In this document: in pieces, positions 35,474-44,726 of the stretch | Numbering within the stretch: the stretch's first letter is position 1 | How the letters are laid out: each line of letters opens with the position of its first letter | DNA from: Phenylobacterium immobile (ATCC 35973) | GTDB lineage: Bacteria > Pseudomonadota > Alphaproteobacteria > Caulobacterales > Caulobacteraceae | Direction: 5' to 3' | Length of the DNA stretch: 64,000 nt | NCBI RefSeq assembly: GCF_001375595.1 | Contig: NZ_CVJQ01000003.1 | Span: 1 to 64,000, forward strand | Translations under genes and position numbers: made by a program | Notes under the pieces: generated by a model | What the model was told of the DNA's origin: nothing | Seen by the model: the letters and a program-made list of their open reading frames with translations, nothing else | The model's database searches: none

Positions 35474-37054
35474 ATGGGCGCAAGAACTGGCCAGGATTAT
35501 CTGGATTCTATAAGAAAAAATCAGCCAGAAGTTTATTTCAACGGCGTTCGCATTGAGGACATAACGACTCATCCAGCGTTTACCGGTCCGATCGAAACGA
35601 TCATGGATCAATATGATCTACAGCACGACCCGCGCATGCGGGATATTTGTCTTTATGAATCCCCAACCACGGGGGATCTTGTCTCGACGTCATTCATGGT
35701 CGCAAAGTCACGCGAGGATGTTGTCAAGAAACGTCGACATTTCAAGGTTCGCGCAGACCAACATTTCGGCCTGATGGGTCGCGTTCCCGATTTCATGAAC
35801 GCCTTCGTTCTGGCTTGGAATTTCCAGGCGGATCACTACGCCAAGACCAATGCGAAGTACGGTGAGAATGCGCGTCGCTACTATGAGTATTGCCGCGAGA
35901 ACGATCTGTTCCTTACCCATGTTCTGGTGAACCCGCAAATCGACCGCAGCCGCACCTCGGCTAACCAGGAAGACCCCTACCTTCACCTTGGCCGGGTCCG
36001 GGAGACCGAGGATGGCATCATCGTGCGCGGCGCGAAGATGCTCGGCACCATGGCGGCCCTGACGGAGGAACTCCTCGTCACACCCTTCGGCGGGGTAGCG
36101 CCGGGCGACGACGCCTACGCCCTGGTCTTCGCCATCCCCTCCAACACCAAGGGGGTGAAGTTCATCTGCCGCGAGAGCTTCTCGCCAGGCGATCGGGCGC
36201 ACTTCGACCATCCGCTCAGCACGCGCTTCGAAGAGATGGACTGCGTCGCTGTGTTCGACGATGTCCTCGTGCCTTGGGACCGCATCGTCGTCGACGGCTC
36301 ACCCGGCAGCGCCGCGGTGGTGAACGGCTCGCCGCTCGATCCGCGATCTTCGGTCATTGTCCAGACGAGTTCCCGCCAGCTCGCGTCGCTGGAACTGCTC
36401 TGCGGCGTCGCCCAACGGGTGTCGGAAGCCATCGGCATCACGGGCTTCCTGCATATCCAGGAAAAGCTCGGCCAGATGCTGGTCCAGCTCGAGCAGGTGA
36501 AGACGGCCTACTTCGCCGCAGACGCCATGGCGGTGGAGGGCCCAGACGGCGACTGGATTCCCTATATGGGCGGCGTGATGGCCTCGCACTTCCAGGCCGG
36601 CGCGATCCACACTCAGTTCGTGGACATCATCCACACCCTGGCCGGCGGCGGGTTCTTCTACGCGCCGTCCAAGGGCGATTTCGATAACGTCGAGCTGCGC
36701 GGCTACATCGATAAATATGTGCGCGGCGCGCCCGGACACAGCGCGGAAGAGCGGGTCAGCCTCTTCAAGCTCGCCTGGGACCTGACCGGCGACGCCTTCG
36801 GCCAGCGGGTGCGCCAGTATGTGAAGTTCTACAGCGGCGACCCCGTGCGCAATGTCGCCGGGCTCTACCTCGGTTACGACAAGCGCGAATTGTCCAAGGT
36901 GGTGGATCGCGCCCTCACGGGCCGCTCGGCGCCGGTGCCAGTGGCCCCCGCCACCATCGCCCCGCCGGCCCCGCCGCCCGAGGCCGAAAAGGCGCTGACC
37001 CTGTCCTACCCCGCCGCCTCGCACCCCACGGCGCCCGCCGTGGGCCGCGGCTAG
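35474..37054 (+). CDS. 4-hydroxyphenylacetate 3-hydroxylase family monooxygenase (HpaB-like)
   Basis: The 526-residue protein matches FADH2-dependent HpaB/PvcC-type phenol hydroxylases, with Gly-Ala-Lys-Met-Leu-Gly-Thr-Met, Val-Pro-Trp-Asp-Arg and Gly-Gly-Gly-Phe-Phe-Tyr-Ala-Pro. They add an ortho OH to phenols and need a separate flavin reductase; none is adjacent, but 34217 or 44727 could serve. The C-terminal 35 residues are a Pro/Ala-rich extension. The first 250 bases are much richer in A+T than the rest of the gene, suggesting a hybrid or recently acquired 5' part. GGAG precedes the ATG, and two palindromes lie upstream. Confidence 0.87.
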   Translation: MGARTGQDYLDSIRKNQPEVYFNGVRIEDITTHPAFTGPIETIMDQYDLQHDPRMRDICLYESPTTGDLVSTSFMVAKSREDVVKKRRHFKVRADQHFGLMGRVPDFMNAFVLAWNFQADHYAKTNAKYGENARRYYEYCRENDLFLTHVLVNPQIDRSRTSANQEDPYLHLGRVRETEDGIIVRGAKMLGTMAALTEELLVTPFGGVAPGDDAYALVFAIPSNTKGVKFICRESFSPGDRAHFDHPLSTRFEEMDCVAVFDDVLVPWDRIVVDGSPGSAAVVNGSPLDPRSSVIVQTSSRQLASLELLCGVAQRVSEAIGITGFLHIQEKLGQMLVQLEQVKTAYFAADAMAVEGPDGDWIPYMGGVMASHFQAGAIHTQFVDIIHTLAGGGFFYAPSKGDFDNVELRGYIDKYVRGAPGHSAEERVSLFKLAWDLTGDAFGQRVRQYVKFYSGDPVRNVAGLYLGYDKRELSKVVDRALTGRSAPVPVAPATIAPPAPPPEAEKALTLSYPAASHPTAPAVGRG

Positions 37055-37064
37055 GCGGTCTGAA

Positions 37065-37090
37065 CGGCCGGGCCTTCGCGGGCCCGGCCG
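37065..37090 (+). terminator. Strong GC hairpin after HpaB-like gene
   Basis: CGGCCGGGCC and GGCCCGGCCG form a perfect 10-base stem with loop TTCGCG, 11 bases after the stop codon. The following tail (GTTCTCACTT) has few T residues, so termination is likely but not certain. Confidence 0.6.
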
Positions 37091-37192
37091 GTTCTCACTT
37101 ACACCACTGAAAACGCCAAGACGCGACCCGCCGATCAACGGCGGGCGTCGTCCAATTCCACCAGAAACAAAAACGAGACTTGGGAGCGAAAG

Positions 37193-39622
37193 ATGAACTC
37201 AGTCAAGCGAGCGCTTGTCTACGGCGCGTTGCTGAACTCCGTGGTCGCCGCCTCCGCGGCGTTCGCGCAGACCGCGGCCGACGCCGCCAACACCGGGGTT
37301 TCCGAAGTCGTCGTGACCGCCGAACGACGGACACAGTCGGTCCAGCGCTCATCGCTGGCGATCTCGGTGATCTCGCCCGAGGCCGCCCAACAGGCTGGCG
37401 TGGTCCAGGTTCGTGATCTCACGAAACTGGAACCCGGGGTCTCCATCGGCCAGGGCGGCCCTGCCACCCAGATCTACATCCGCGGCGTTGGCGACTTCGG
37501 CTCCACCCCGCTGACCAATCCGGCCGTCGCCGTGAATGTCGACGGGATCTATGTCGCGCGCGCCAACTCGATCGAGGGCAACATGCACGACATCGAGCGG
37601 ATCGAGGTCCTGAAGGGCCCGCAAGGCACGCTCTACGGCCGCAACGCCACCGGCGGGGCGATCAACATCATCAGCATGAAGCCGAAATTGGGCGTGCAGG
37701 TCGGGCGGCTGCAGGCGGAGGTCGGCAGCTACAAGTTGGGCCGCATGGAAGCCGCCTACAACCTGCCGGTGGGCGACACCCTGGCTTTCCGCGGCGCCGT
37801 CCAGCTCGTCAGCCGCGGCGGCTATGGCAGCCTGGGTTTCGACGACGACAAGCACGAATCCTACCGCCTGCAAGGCCTGTGGGAGCCGAACGACGACCTT
37901 TCGATCCGCCTGTCAGCCGATCGCACCCACGTCGGCGGTCGCGGACCGGCCCACTATATTCGCGGCCCTTATTCAGCAGGTGTCCTCGCCATCCTCAATG
38001 CGGCCGGCGTCGCGCCGGTGACCGAGGACCGCATCTCGACGCCTGACCCACGCGCCCAGCAGATGATCCTGGCGGCGGTGGCCTACGGCGGCCTGTGCTA
38101 TCCGAACGGCGTGATCCCGGCGGCGTCGGCGACCCGCAACGGCGTCGTGGCGACGTCAGTGCAGGGCTTCTGCCCCACAGGCTTCAGCTCGCTCATCGCG
38201 CCCAGTGATCCCAGCCAGGCGCGGATGAACAATAACTTCAACAACCTCTCGGCCGAGGTGAACTGGGACCTGGGCTTCGCGACCCTGACGGTGCTGCCGG
38301 GTTACCGGCAGGCGCGTAACGACTACACGACCTTCCCGTTCGTCACCTACGATGACGCCAAGGGCGAAAAGGAGAAGTCCGACGCCTACTCCTTCGAGGC
38401 GCGGCTGGGCGGCGAGACCGGCGCGGCCAACTGGGTGGCGGGCCTCTATTACTTCCGCGAGGACCAGAGCTCCCACTCTGGCTCGCCCAACACCGTCCAG
38501 TTCCAGGGCGTGCGCACCGACATCACCAAGCTCAAGACCGAGAGCTCGGCGATCTTCGGCCAGGTGACCTTCAACCTCTCCGAGACTCTGCGCCTGATCG
38601 CGGGTGGCCGTTACGCGACCGATCGACGGCGGATCAACGGCGTAGGCGAGGTCTATGACACCGCTCCGCTCAGCCTGCCGTTCCAGGCGGCCCCCGTCGC
38701 CGGTCCCTGCTACCTGACCGGGCCGGTCTGCATCGTCAGCCGCTACACCGGCCGCAACAAGGACTCGAACGTCACCTATAAATTCGGCGCCGAGTACGAT
38801 CTGACCCCGCAGAACATGCTGTTCGTCACCTATGGCACGGGCCAGAAGGCGGGCGGCTTCAACGCCTTCGCCCTGGCTGGCGCGACCGCGAACGCGGCCT
38901 CGGCCTACGATCCAGAGAAGTTGGCCGCGCTGGAAGTCGGTTCGCGCAACCGCTTCCTCAACTCGCGCCTGCAGGTGAACCTCGAGGCCTTCCACTGGAA
39001 ATACAAGGACGCCCAGCAGATCTTCGCGACCCAAGACGTCGCCGGCAATTTCGTATTCGGCTACACTAACGCCGGTCGTGGGACCATGTACGGCGTCGAT
39101 GTCGACGTCGTCGCGCGACTGACGGCCAACGACACGCTTCAGGCCGGCGTTGAACTGCTGAGAACCAAGTTCAATCAGTTCAGCTATGAGACCCTCGGCC
39201 AGACGCCGGAAAAGACCGGCTGTTCCATCACCCCGGGCGCGCCCTTCCAGACCATCGACTGTTCAGGCAAGCCGCTGCTGCGCGCCCCGCGCTACTCCGG
39301 CACCGTGGCCTACACGCACACCTTCAACCTCGCGAGCGGGGCGGCGGTCGAGGCGTCCGGCACGGCCCAGTTCGCCGGCTCCAACTTCTTGCGCGTCGAT
39401 TACACCGAAGGTGTGCGCTCGCCGAGCTACGTCGCCGGTGACGTCTCGCTGACCTACCGCAACCCCGAACGGACGTGGTCGCTCTCGGCCTATGGCCGGA
39501 ACATCACGAACGAAGTCATCCACACCGGCAGCGACGGCAACATCACCATCACGCCGACGCTCTACACCACCAACCTGGCGCCGCCCCGGACCTTCGGCGT
39601 CCGCTTCAACGTCGACTTCTAG
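37193..39622 (+). CDS. TonB-dependent receptor
   Basis: The 809-residue outer-membrane receptor has a signal peptide ending Ala-Phe-Ala-Gln, then Glu-Val-Val-Val-Thr-Ala-Glu-Arg-Arg, a plug with Gly-Pro-Gln-Gly-Thr-Leu-Tyr-Gly-Arg-Asn-Ala-Thr-Gly-Gly, and a large barrel ending in Phe. This is the common alphaproteobacterial class with uncertain substrates, often plant or aromatic compounds. GGGAGCG precedes the ATG. It follows the HpaB-like gene but is separated by a hairpin and a 138-base gap. Confidence 0.93.
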   Translation: MNSVKRALVYGALLNSVVAASAAFAQTAADAANTGVSEVVVTAERRTQSVQRSSLAISVISPEAAQQAGVVQVRDLTKLEPGVSIGQGGPATQIYIRGVGDFGSTPLTNPAVAVNVDGIYVARANSIEGNMHDIERIEVLKGPQGTLYGRNATGGAINIISMKPKLGVQVGRLQAEVGSYKLGRMEAAYNLPVGDTLAFRGAVQLVSRGGYGSLGFDDDKHESYRLQGLWEPNDDLSIRLSADRTHVGGRGPAHYIRGPYSAGVLAILNAAGVAPVTEDRISTPDPRAQQMILAAVAYGGLCYPNGVIPAASATRNGVVATSVQGFCPTGFSSLIAPSDPSQARMNNNFNNLSAEVNWDLGFATLTVLPGYRQARNDYTTFPFVTYDDAKGEKEKSDAYSFEARLGGETGAANWVAGLYYFREDQSSHSGSPNTVQFQGVRTDITKLKTESSAIFGQVTFNLSETLRLIAGGRYATDRRRINGVGEVYDTAPLSLPFQAAPVAGPCYLTGPVCIVSRYTGRNKDSNVTYKFGAEYDLTPQNMLFVTYGTGQKAGGFNAFALAGATANAASAYDPEKLAALEVGSRNRFLNSRLQVNLEAFHWKYKDAQQIFATQDVAGNFVFGYTNAGRGTMYGVDVDVVARLTANDTLQAGVELLRTKFNQFSYETLGQTPEKTGCSITPGAPFQTIDCSGKPLLRAPRYSGTVAYTHTFNLASGAAVEASGTAQFAGSNFLRVDYTEGVRSPSYVAGDVSLTYRNPERTWSLSAYGRNITNEVIHTGSDGNITITPTLYTTNLAPPRTFGVRFNVDF

Positions 39623-39679
39623 CGCGCAGCAGCCCGGGGCGGGGGCATGGCCGGCGCCTGCACCGGGCTCCGTCCGCCA

Positions 39680-39713
39680 ACTCCCTTGCGCGCTGGAGTC
39701 CGCGCAAGGGAGT
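39680..39713 (+). terminator. Long hairpin after TonB receptor
   Basis: ACTCCCTTGCGCG and CGCGCAAGGGAGT form a perfect 13-base stem around an 8-base loop, 57 bases after the receptor stop. No T-run follows. It probably ends or stabilises the receptor mRNA. Confidence 0.6.
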
Positions 39714-39733
39714 GAGCCGGCAAGCGCCTCTAG

Positions 39734-39758
39734 GGAACGGCGGTCTGCGCCCGCCGTT
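39734..39758 (+). promoter_or_regulatory. EcfG/SigT-type general-stress promoter
   Basis: GGAAC (39734-39738) followed after 16 bases by CGTT (39755-39758) is an exact match to the EcfG-type pattern. The -10 element ends 46 bases before the DUF3597 ATG. This predicts that the small protein is made during general stress. Confidence 0.7.
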
Positions 39759-39804
39759 GTCACCCACGCAACCGGCGCACCGCCGACGCGAAAGGGCGAC
39801 CACC

Positions 39805-40197
39805 ATGAGCATCTTCAGCAAGATCTGGGACAAGATCACCGGCCACAAGCGCGAGCCTGAGGCAGCGCCCGCAGCGCCCGCGCCCACACCAGCGGCGACT
39901 CCCTCGCCAGCCACACCCGCGCAACCGGCGCCCGCCGCGCCCGTGGACGTTGAGCCGATCCTGGAGGCCATGGCCGCCAGCAAGGGCGGCGGCGGCAATT
40001 GGCGCACCTCGATCGTCGACCTGCTGAAGCTGCTGGACCTGGATTCCAGCCTGGAGGCCCGCAAGGAATTGGCCACGGAACTGGACGTCAATGCAGGTCC
40101 GGCAGGCAGCGCTGAACAGAACATCGCCCTCTCCAAGGCCGTCTGGAAGAAGCTGTCCGAGAATGGCGGCCAAGTGCCTGCAAGCCTCCGCGGCTGA
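39805..40197 (+). CDS. DUF3597-domain protein
   Basis: The 130-residue protein starts Met-Ser-Ile-Phe-Ser-Lys-Ile-Trp, has a Pro/Ala-rich low-complexity stretch (about residues 18-47), and ends in a compact helical DUF3597 domain (Asp-Leu-Leu-Lys-Leu-Leu-Asp-Leu-Asp-Ser-Ser-Leu-Glu-Ala-Arg). The function of the family is unknown. An exact EcfG-type promoter upstream suggests a stress role. Confidence 0.85.
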   Translation: MSIFSKIWDKITGHKREPEAAPAAPAPTPAATPSPATPAQPAPAAPVDVEPILEAMAASKGGGGNWRTSIVDLLKLLDLDSSLEARKELATELDVNAGPAGSAEQNIALSKAVWKKLSENGGQVPASLRG

Positions 40198-40209
40198 AGC
40201 CACGGAACG

Positions 40210-40251
40210 CGCCACGCAAAAAGAAGCCCGGTGGCTCCCACCACCGGGCTT
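40210..40251 (-). terminator. Intrinsic terminator of leftward TonB receptor gene
   Basis: AAGCCCGGTGG (40224-40234) and CCACCGGGCTT (40241-40251) form a perfect 11-base stem. Reading leftward, the stem is followed by a T-run (CTTTTTG). It lies 36 bases beyond the receptor stop codon. Confidence 0.8.
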
Positions 40252-40286
40252 GAAGGGGGTCTTCGGAGGTAAACGGGGTCGGTCGA

Positions 40287-43172
40287 TCAGTACCGGAAGC
40301 GCACGCCCACGCGCCAATAGCGGCCGATCAGGTCATAGTATTCGCCGTTGACGCCCGATGAGGCGTGCGAGGTCGGCGCATTGGACGGCACCTTCGGCGG
40401 CTGGGTGTCGAGGACGTTCTCGACCTTGGCGAAGATCTGGGACTGGGAGCCCAGGAAGTTCAAGCTCCAGCTCTGGTTGATGTCGAGATAGCCCCGGGCG
40501 CTGATGTCGTTTTGCAGAACGGCCGTCGCGCTATCACGCGGTGCGTTGTTGACCACGGCGTTGCTAATCGTACGCACGGTGAAGGTCGTGGCGCTCGGAC
40601 CGAGGCTGTAGGTCCCGGTGATCAACCACCGCCACTTTGGCCCGCCAGCGATCGGGAAGATGCCAGCGAACACCATTCCGCGATAGTCCTGGGTCACCCC
40701 GTTCGCGGTCTGCGTGTACTTGGTCAGGTGGGTTCCGACAGCTCGCAGGTCGATCGTGCCGACCGTGCCGTCGAAAAGATCCGCCAGATCGCGCCGGTAA
40801 CTCGCCTCGATGTCCCAGCCCGCCACGTCCTGACGAGCAATGTTGGCACCGCCAACAAGGACCGAGGAGTTGGTCAGACGGCCCGCGAGGTCCGGCGTCG
40901 GCGGGTTCGGATTGTAGTTGATCTGGTTGCAAGCCAGCGGATTGCTGACTTCGCCGACGCCGTAACAAGCGTTCACCACCTGCTGCGTCGTCTGGGTGAC
41001 GATGGCGTCGTCAATGCCGATTTTCCAACGGTCAACCGAAACGCTGAAGCCCGGCAGGAAGCTCGGCCGATAGACCAGACCAAAAGCGGTGGTGGAGGCG
41101 ATTTCTGGCGTCAAAGTCGGCACGCCGCCGGTGATCGTCGTAACGAACACCTGCTGGCTGGTGCCGGGAACCTGAGCTCCGATCAGAGCCCCGGCGGCCG
41201 GCGCCCGGAACAGGTCGTCGAGATTGGCCGCGCGGATGTCACGCGACCGGGTGCCACGGAGCCGGAGGTCGGACGTAACGTCCCACGTCAGGCCGAGCTT
41301 CCAGGTGCCGACGCGACCGCTGGTGGAGTAGTCGGTCGAGCGATAGGCGCCGTTGAAGTCCATGCTCTTGACGAAGGGCAGGTCCTTCAGCAGCGGCGCG
41401 ACGACTTCGACGAACGCTTCCTTGACCTCGATCTCGCCACGGCTGGCCTTGTAGTTGCCAAACCAGTAGACGGCCCCCGAGTTGGCCGCGCCGAGCGGGT
41501 CGACGACATTGTGGAAGCTTTCCTTGCGATATCCGGCGCCGGCGGCCACCGCCAGAGGGCCGGCCGGCAGCGAGAAGGGCTCGAACTGGAAATCGAAGTT
41601 AGCCACGTCCTGCTTCACATAGATCTTCTGCCAGGCGAAGCTTGCGGTCACATAGTCGATGGCTTGCGTCGAAGGCGACCCCTTGCCGAAGAGGTTCAAG
41701 GGCTGGCAGCCGTTGGTCGGGTTGGTGATGGTCGAGCGGCAGACCGGCGTACCCACCGCGATGCCCGGAACGCCGCCTGAGGCCGGGTTGCGAACAACGT
41801 CCACCGCGCGATTGTAGTTGGCGATGATCGGGTTATGGGCATTTTCGGCGTAAAGGTCCGTTTCGCCGTGCTGGTAGTAGGTGCTCCACTTGAACGAGTT
41901 ATCGAACCAGTCGGTCTTGCCATCGACGCCCAGGAGCAAGCGGGTCTGATTGCGCTTATTCTTAGCTTGCACCGCGTTGAGGCCCGGCTCCTCCATTACC
42001 CGACCAAGCTGGAAGGATGTTTGCCCGCGCAGGTCGAGGCCTGCGGGGATGAAGGGGTTGTCCGCCCGGATGGTGATGTCGCCAAAGCGCATATAACCAA
42101 GGGTGTAGTTGAGGCCGTAGCTCCAGCCTTTGCTGAGCTCGACATAGGCGTTGATGTTGTCGGTCAGGTCATAGCTCACGCGGCCGAAGAGAGCGCCGTT
42201 GCGGGTATCCGGCGTGATCGCGAGGTTGGGGCCAATGTCATAGGTGTCGCCGCCTACGCCAATCAGGCCACTGCCGGTCGTCGCCGCCTGGTAGGGCAGG
42301 ACCTGGCCGCCAGGGCCGAACTGAACGCCCGCCAGAGGCCCGCCGACGATCATCCCGCCTGGGGTCGCTGTCCGTATCCCGGCCTTGTCGTAGGCGATAA
42401 AGCCCGGCTGGCCATTGGTCGCAGTGCGCGCCGTGTTCGGCACGGCTTTATAGCCGGTGAACCACTCGCGGGAGGCGTTGCTGAAAATGCCGTCTTCGCG
42501 TTCGTACCGGCCGGAGAGCAGGACATGGCCGCGTCCGCCAGCAAATCGGAAGCCCGCTGCGAGGTCGCCGCTGACGTTGGCTCCATCGTTTTGCCATGAC
42601 TGGCCGTAGGCCGCCGTGCCCTTAACGCCGGTGAAGGTCTTGTCCAAGACGAAGTTTACGACGCCGGCGACGGCGTCCGAACCCCAGGCGGCCGAGGCGC
42701 CGCCGGTCACCACGTCCACCCGGCTGATCAGGTTCGTCGGCAACAGGTTGACGTCGACGAGTTGCTGCAGGTTTGAGCCGACAACCCGGTGCCCATCGAA
42801 CAGGGTGAGGGTGCGGACCAGGCCAAGGTTGCGCATGTTGAAGGAGTTGGTGCCGCCGAGGTTGCCGGCTGCGAAATTGGTGGAGCGCGGCGAGGCCTGC
42901 GCCCCTGTGCCGAGTTGCGGTAGCATGTTCACATAGTTGGCGATGTTCGACACCGACTGCTTCTGCAGGTCGGCGAGGCCAACGACGGTGGTCGGCGTCG
43001 GGGCCTCGTAGCCGTCGCGCACGATCCGCGAGGCTGTGACGACGACGCTTTCCAGTTCAGCGGCCCCTGCGTCTTGAGCGGCGGCCGGGATGGCGAAGGC
43101 GGCGCTGATGGCGATGGCGCTCACGCCGCAGAAAATCCGCGCTGCGCCTAGGCAGCGGTCCCGATTGTGCAT
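40287..43172 (-). CDS. TonB-dependent receptor, large
   Basis: The 961-residue receptor has a signal peptide ending Pro-Ala-Ala-Ala-Gln, then Ser-Val-Val-Val-Thr-Ala-Ser-Arg-Ile, and a plug with Leu-Phe-Asp-Gly-His-Arg-Val-Val and Val-Thr-Gly-Gly-Ala-Ser-Ala-Ala-Trp-Gly-Ser-Asp. This is the subgroup linked with peptides, oligosaccharides or complex organics. The barrel ends Gly-Val-Arg-Phe-Arg-Tyr. GGGGACGGGAA precedes the ATG. It lies downstream of the MFS and flavin monooxygenase genes on the same strand, so it may bring in the substrate of that pathway. Confidence 0.93.
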   Translation of the reverse strand: MHNRDRCLGAARIFCGVSAIAISAAFAIPAAAQDAGAAELESVVVTASRIVRDGYEAPTPTTVVGLADLQKQSVSNIANYVNMLPQLGTGAQASPRSTNFAAGNLGGTNSFNMRNLGLVRTLTLFDGHRVVGSNLQQLVDVNLLPTNLISRVDVVTGGASAAWGSDAVAGVVNFVLDKTFTGVKGTAAYGQSWQNDGANVSGDLAAGFRFAGGRGHVLLSGRYEREDGIFSNASREWFTGYKAVPNTARTATNGQPGFIAYDKAGIRTATPGGMIVGGPLAGVQFGPGGQVLPYQAATTGSGLIGVGGDTYDIGPNLAITPDTRNGALFGRVSYDLTDNINAYVELSKGWSYGLNYTLGYMRFGDITIRADNPFIPAGLDLRGQTSFQLGRVMEEPGLNAVQAKNKRNQTRLLLGVDGKTDWFDNSFKWSTYYQHGETDLYAENAHNPIIANYNRAVDVVRNPASGGVPGIAVGTPVCRSTITNPTNGCQPLNLFGKGSPSTQAIDYVTASFAWQKIYVKQDVANFDFQFEPFSLPAGPLAVAAGAGYRKESFHNVVDPLGAANSGAVYWFGNYKASRGEIEVKEAFVEVVAPLLKDLPFVKSMDFNGAYRSTDYSTSGRVGTWKLGLTWDVTSDLRLRGTRSRDIRAANLDDLFRAPAAGALIGAQVPGTSQQVFVTTITGGVPTLTPEIASTTAFGLVYRPSFLPGFSVSVDRWKIGIDDAIVTQTTQQVVNACYGVGEVSNPLACNQINYNPNPPTPDLAGRLTNSSVLVGGANIARQDVAGWDIEASYRRDLADLFDGTVGTIDLRAVGTHLTKYTQTANGVTQDYRGMVFAGIFPIAGGPKWRWLITGTYSLGPSATTFTVRTISNAVVNNAPRDSATAVLQNDISARGYLDINQSWSLNFLGSQSQIFAKVENVLDTQPPKVPSNAPTSHASSGVNGEYYDLIGRYWRVGVRFRY

Positions 43173-43336
43173 TTCCCGTCCCCAATTCCTGCGGCGACTT
43201 GTTGTCGTCGCTTGAACGCGGTTTTCAGGAAGAATCTAGGCCTCTGCAACTAGGCATAATCCGAATGCAGTTATCGCCTATTTCGATATATTACTTAGTA
43301 TATTGACGTACCTTAACCAGCGTATTTGACAAACGA

Positions 43337-43372
43337 TTTCATCCGCCATCGCAGTCGCAATGGCGGATGAAA
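43337..43372 (-). terminator. Hairpin downstream of leftward MFS gene
   Basis: TTTCATCCGCCAT (43337-43349) and ATGGCGGATGAAA (43360-43372) form a perfect 13-base stem with a 10-base loop, 22 bases past the MFS stop codon. Leftward, only a short T-rich tail follows (TCGTTTG). Confidence 0.65.
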
Positions 43373-43394
43373 TTATACGTCAATATCTGCGCCG

Positions 43395-44696
43395 CTAGCT
43401 GAGCGCTTTGACACCATCGCGGTCGAAATACTTAACCGCCATGAAGAAGGGTATGACGCCCAAGGCCACCGTGGCCGGGGCGAACATGAAGGCGACACGC
43501 AGACCTTCGACGCTGCCCAGGCTTGGCGCCAAGGCGTCGCTGATCATGCCGACGATCAACGGACCCATCGCGTTGCCGATGACGTTCGTCGCGATCAGGA
43601 TCACCGCAGAGGCCATCCCGCGGTACACTGAAGGGATGATGTCGAGGGAAAGCGCCAGATAGGGCGACATCCGGAAGGCGTTGGTGCCAGACCCGATGAC
43701 CAGACCCAGGATCATCCAAGGCCACGAAGGGGCGAACACATAGAGCAGGGCGCCTGGGATCGTCAGCACCGCGGCGATCGCCGGCAACAGGACCAGCCAA
43801 CGCTGGTCGCGCAGCCTGTTCGCCACCCAAGGGGTCAGGTAACCGCCAGCGAGCGTGCAGATGAAACCGGAGATCGCCCCGATGGGGGCGGCGATAGACG
43901 CCACTTCGGTCGCTGAAACGCCAAAGGCACGCATCATCATGGCGTAGCCCCAGGCCCCGAGGGTGCCGTTCCCCAGGCCCGTGATGGCTGTGCCCAGGAG
44001 GATCAGCATGAAGGGCTTTGAGGCGAACATCGCCCTGAGTGCTGCCGTCCACGTCGCAGGATCCTTCGGACGCGCTGTCGCCGCGTCCTTGCGGCCACGG
44101 TCAGGCTCGCGAACCGTGAAACGGATCAAAAGCGCGAGAACCACGCCAGGCACACCCAGCAACATCAGCGCTGCGCGCCAGCCATGGGCGTCGGCGATAA
44201 TCCCGATCAAGGGCGTCAGCAGGATGGTCGAAAGCGGCTGGGCCAAGTTGAAGACGGCGATCGCCTGCGGCCGGACATGACGGGAGTAGTAGTCGGCGAT
44301 CAGCGACATCGAGGTCGGGGTCGCCGTGGATTCGCCCATGCCGACGCCTGCGCGAGCCAGCAGCATCTGCCAGAAGTTGCCCGCGACGCCGCAGGCCACG
44401 GTCGCCAACGACCAACACGCGATACCGATGGCGAGGATCGAGCGGCGGTTTCCACGATCCGCCCATCGCGCCACGGGGATACCGACAAGCGTGTAGAGCA
44501 GGACGAAGGCCGCGCCGGTGAGCGCGCTCATCTGGGTGTCGTTGGCCCCGAGGTCGCGCTTAATCGGCTCCAGCAGCAGGGCCACGACCGTGCGATCGGC
44601 GACACTGAGCAGGTTAGCCAGGCAAAGCAGCCCCAGGACATAGTGTGGGTAGAGTGTCTCTCGGCCCAGGCCGGCGGTCGCGGACTTCGTCTGCAC
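43395..44696 (-). CDS. MFS transporter, spinster-like family
   Basis: The 433-residue 12-segment carrier is a close paralog of the one at 552-1916, sharing Leu-Leu-Glu-Pro-Ile-Lys-Arg-Asp-Leu, Gly-Ile-Pro-Val-Ala-Arg-Trp-Ala-Asp-Arg and [10 protein letters not shown]. It starts at GTG 44696 after GGGGGAAACC. It is 30 bases downstream of the flavin reductase gene and probably in one transcript with it and the HsaA-like gene, so it may carry that pathway's aromatic substrate. Confidence 0.88.
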   Translation of the reverse strand: MQTKSATAGLGRETLYPHYVLGLLCLANLLSVADRTVVALLLEPIKRDLGANDTQMSALTGAAFVLLYTLVGIPVARWADRGNRRSILAIGIACWSLATVACGVAGNFWQMLLARAGVGMGESTATPTSMSLIADYYSRHVRPQAIAVFNLAQPLSTILLTPLIGIIADAHGWRAALMLLGVPGVVLALLIRFTVREPDRGRKDAATARPKDPATWTAALRAMFASKPFMLILLGTAITGLGNGTLGAWGYAMMMRAFGVSATEVASIAAPIGAISGFICTLAGGYLTPWVANRLRDQRWLVLLPAIAAVLTIPGALLYVFAPSWPWMILGLVIGSGTNAFRMSPYLALSLDIIPSVYRGMASAVILIATNVIGNAMGPLIVGMISDALAPSLGSVEGLRVAFMFAPATVALGVIPFFMAVKYFDRDGVKALS

Positions 44697-44726
44697 CGGT
44701 TTCCCCCAATCGTGTGAAGGCGCTCT

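Noticed and set aside
35474..37054. HpaB-like gene as the hydroxylase of the hpa cluster
   Set aside because: It is 15 kb away, lacks the TTAACAYGNTAA operator and has different palindromes. The class A monooxygenase at 51713 with the operator is the better candidate.
43291..43300. TTACTTAGTA as a further copy of the TTAC...GTAA operator near 35413
   Set aside because: One half-site is incomplete, and AT-rich promoter DNA makes such matches likely by chance.
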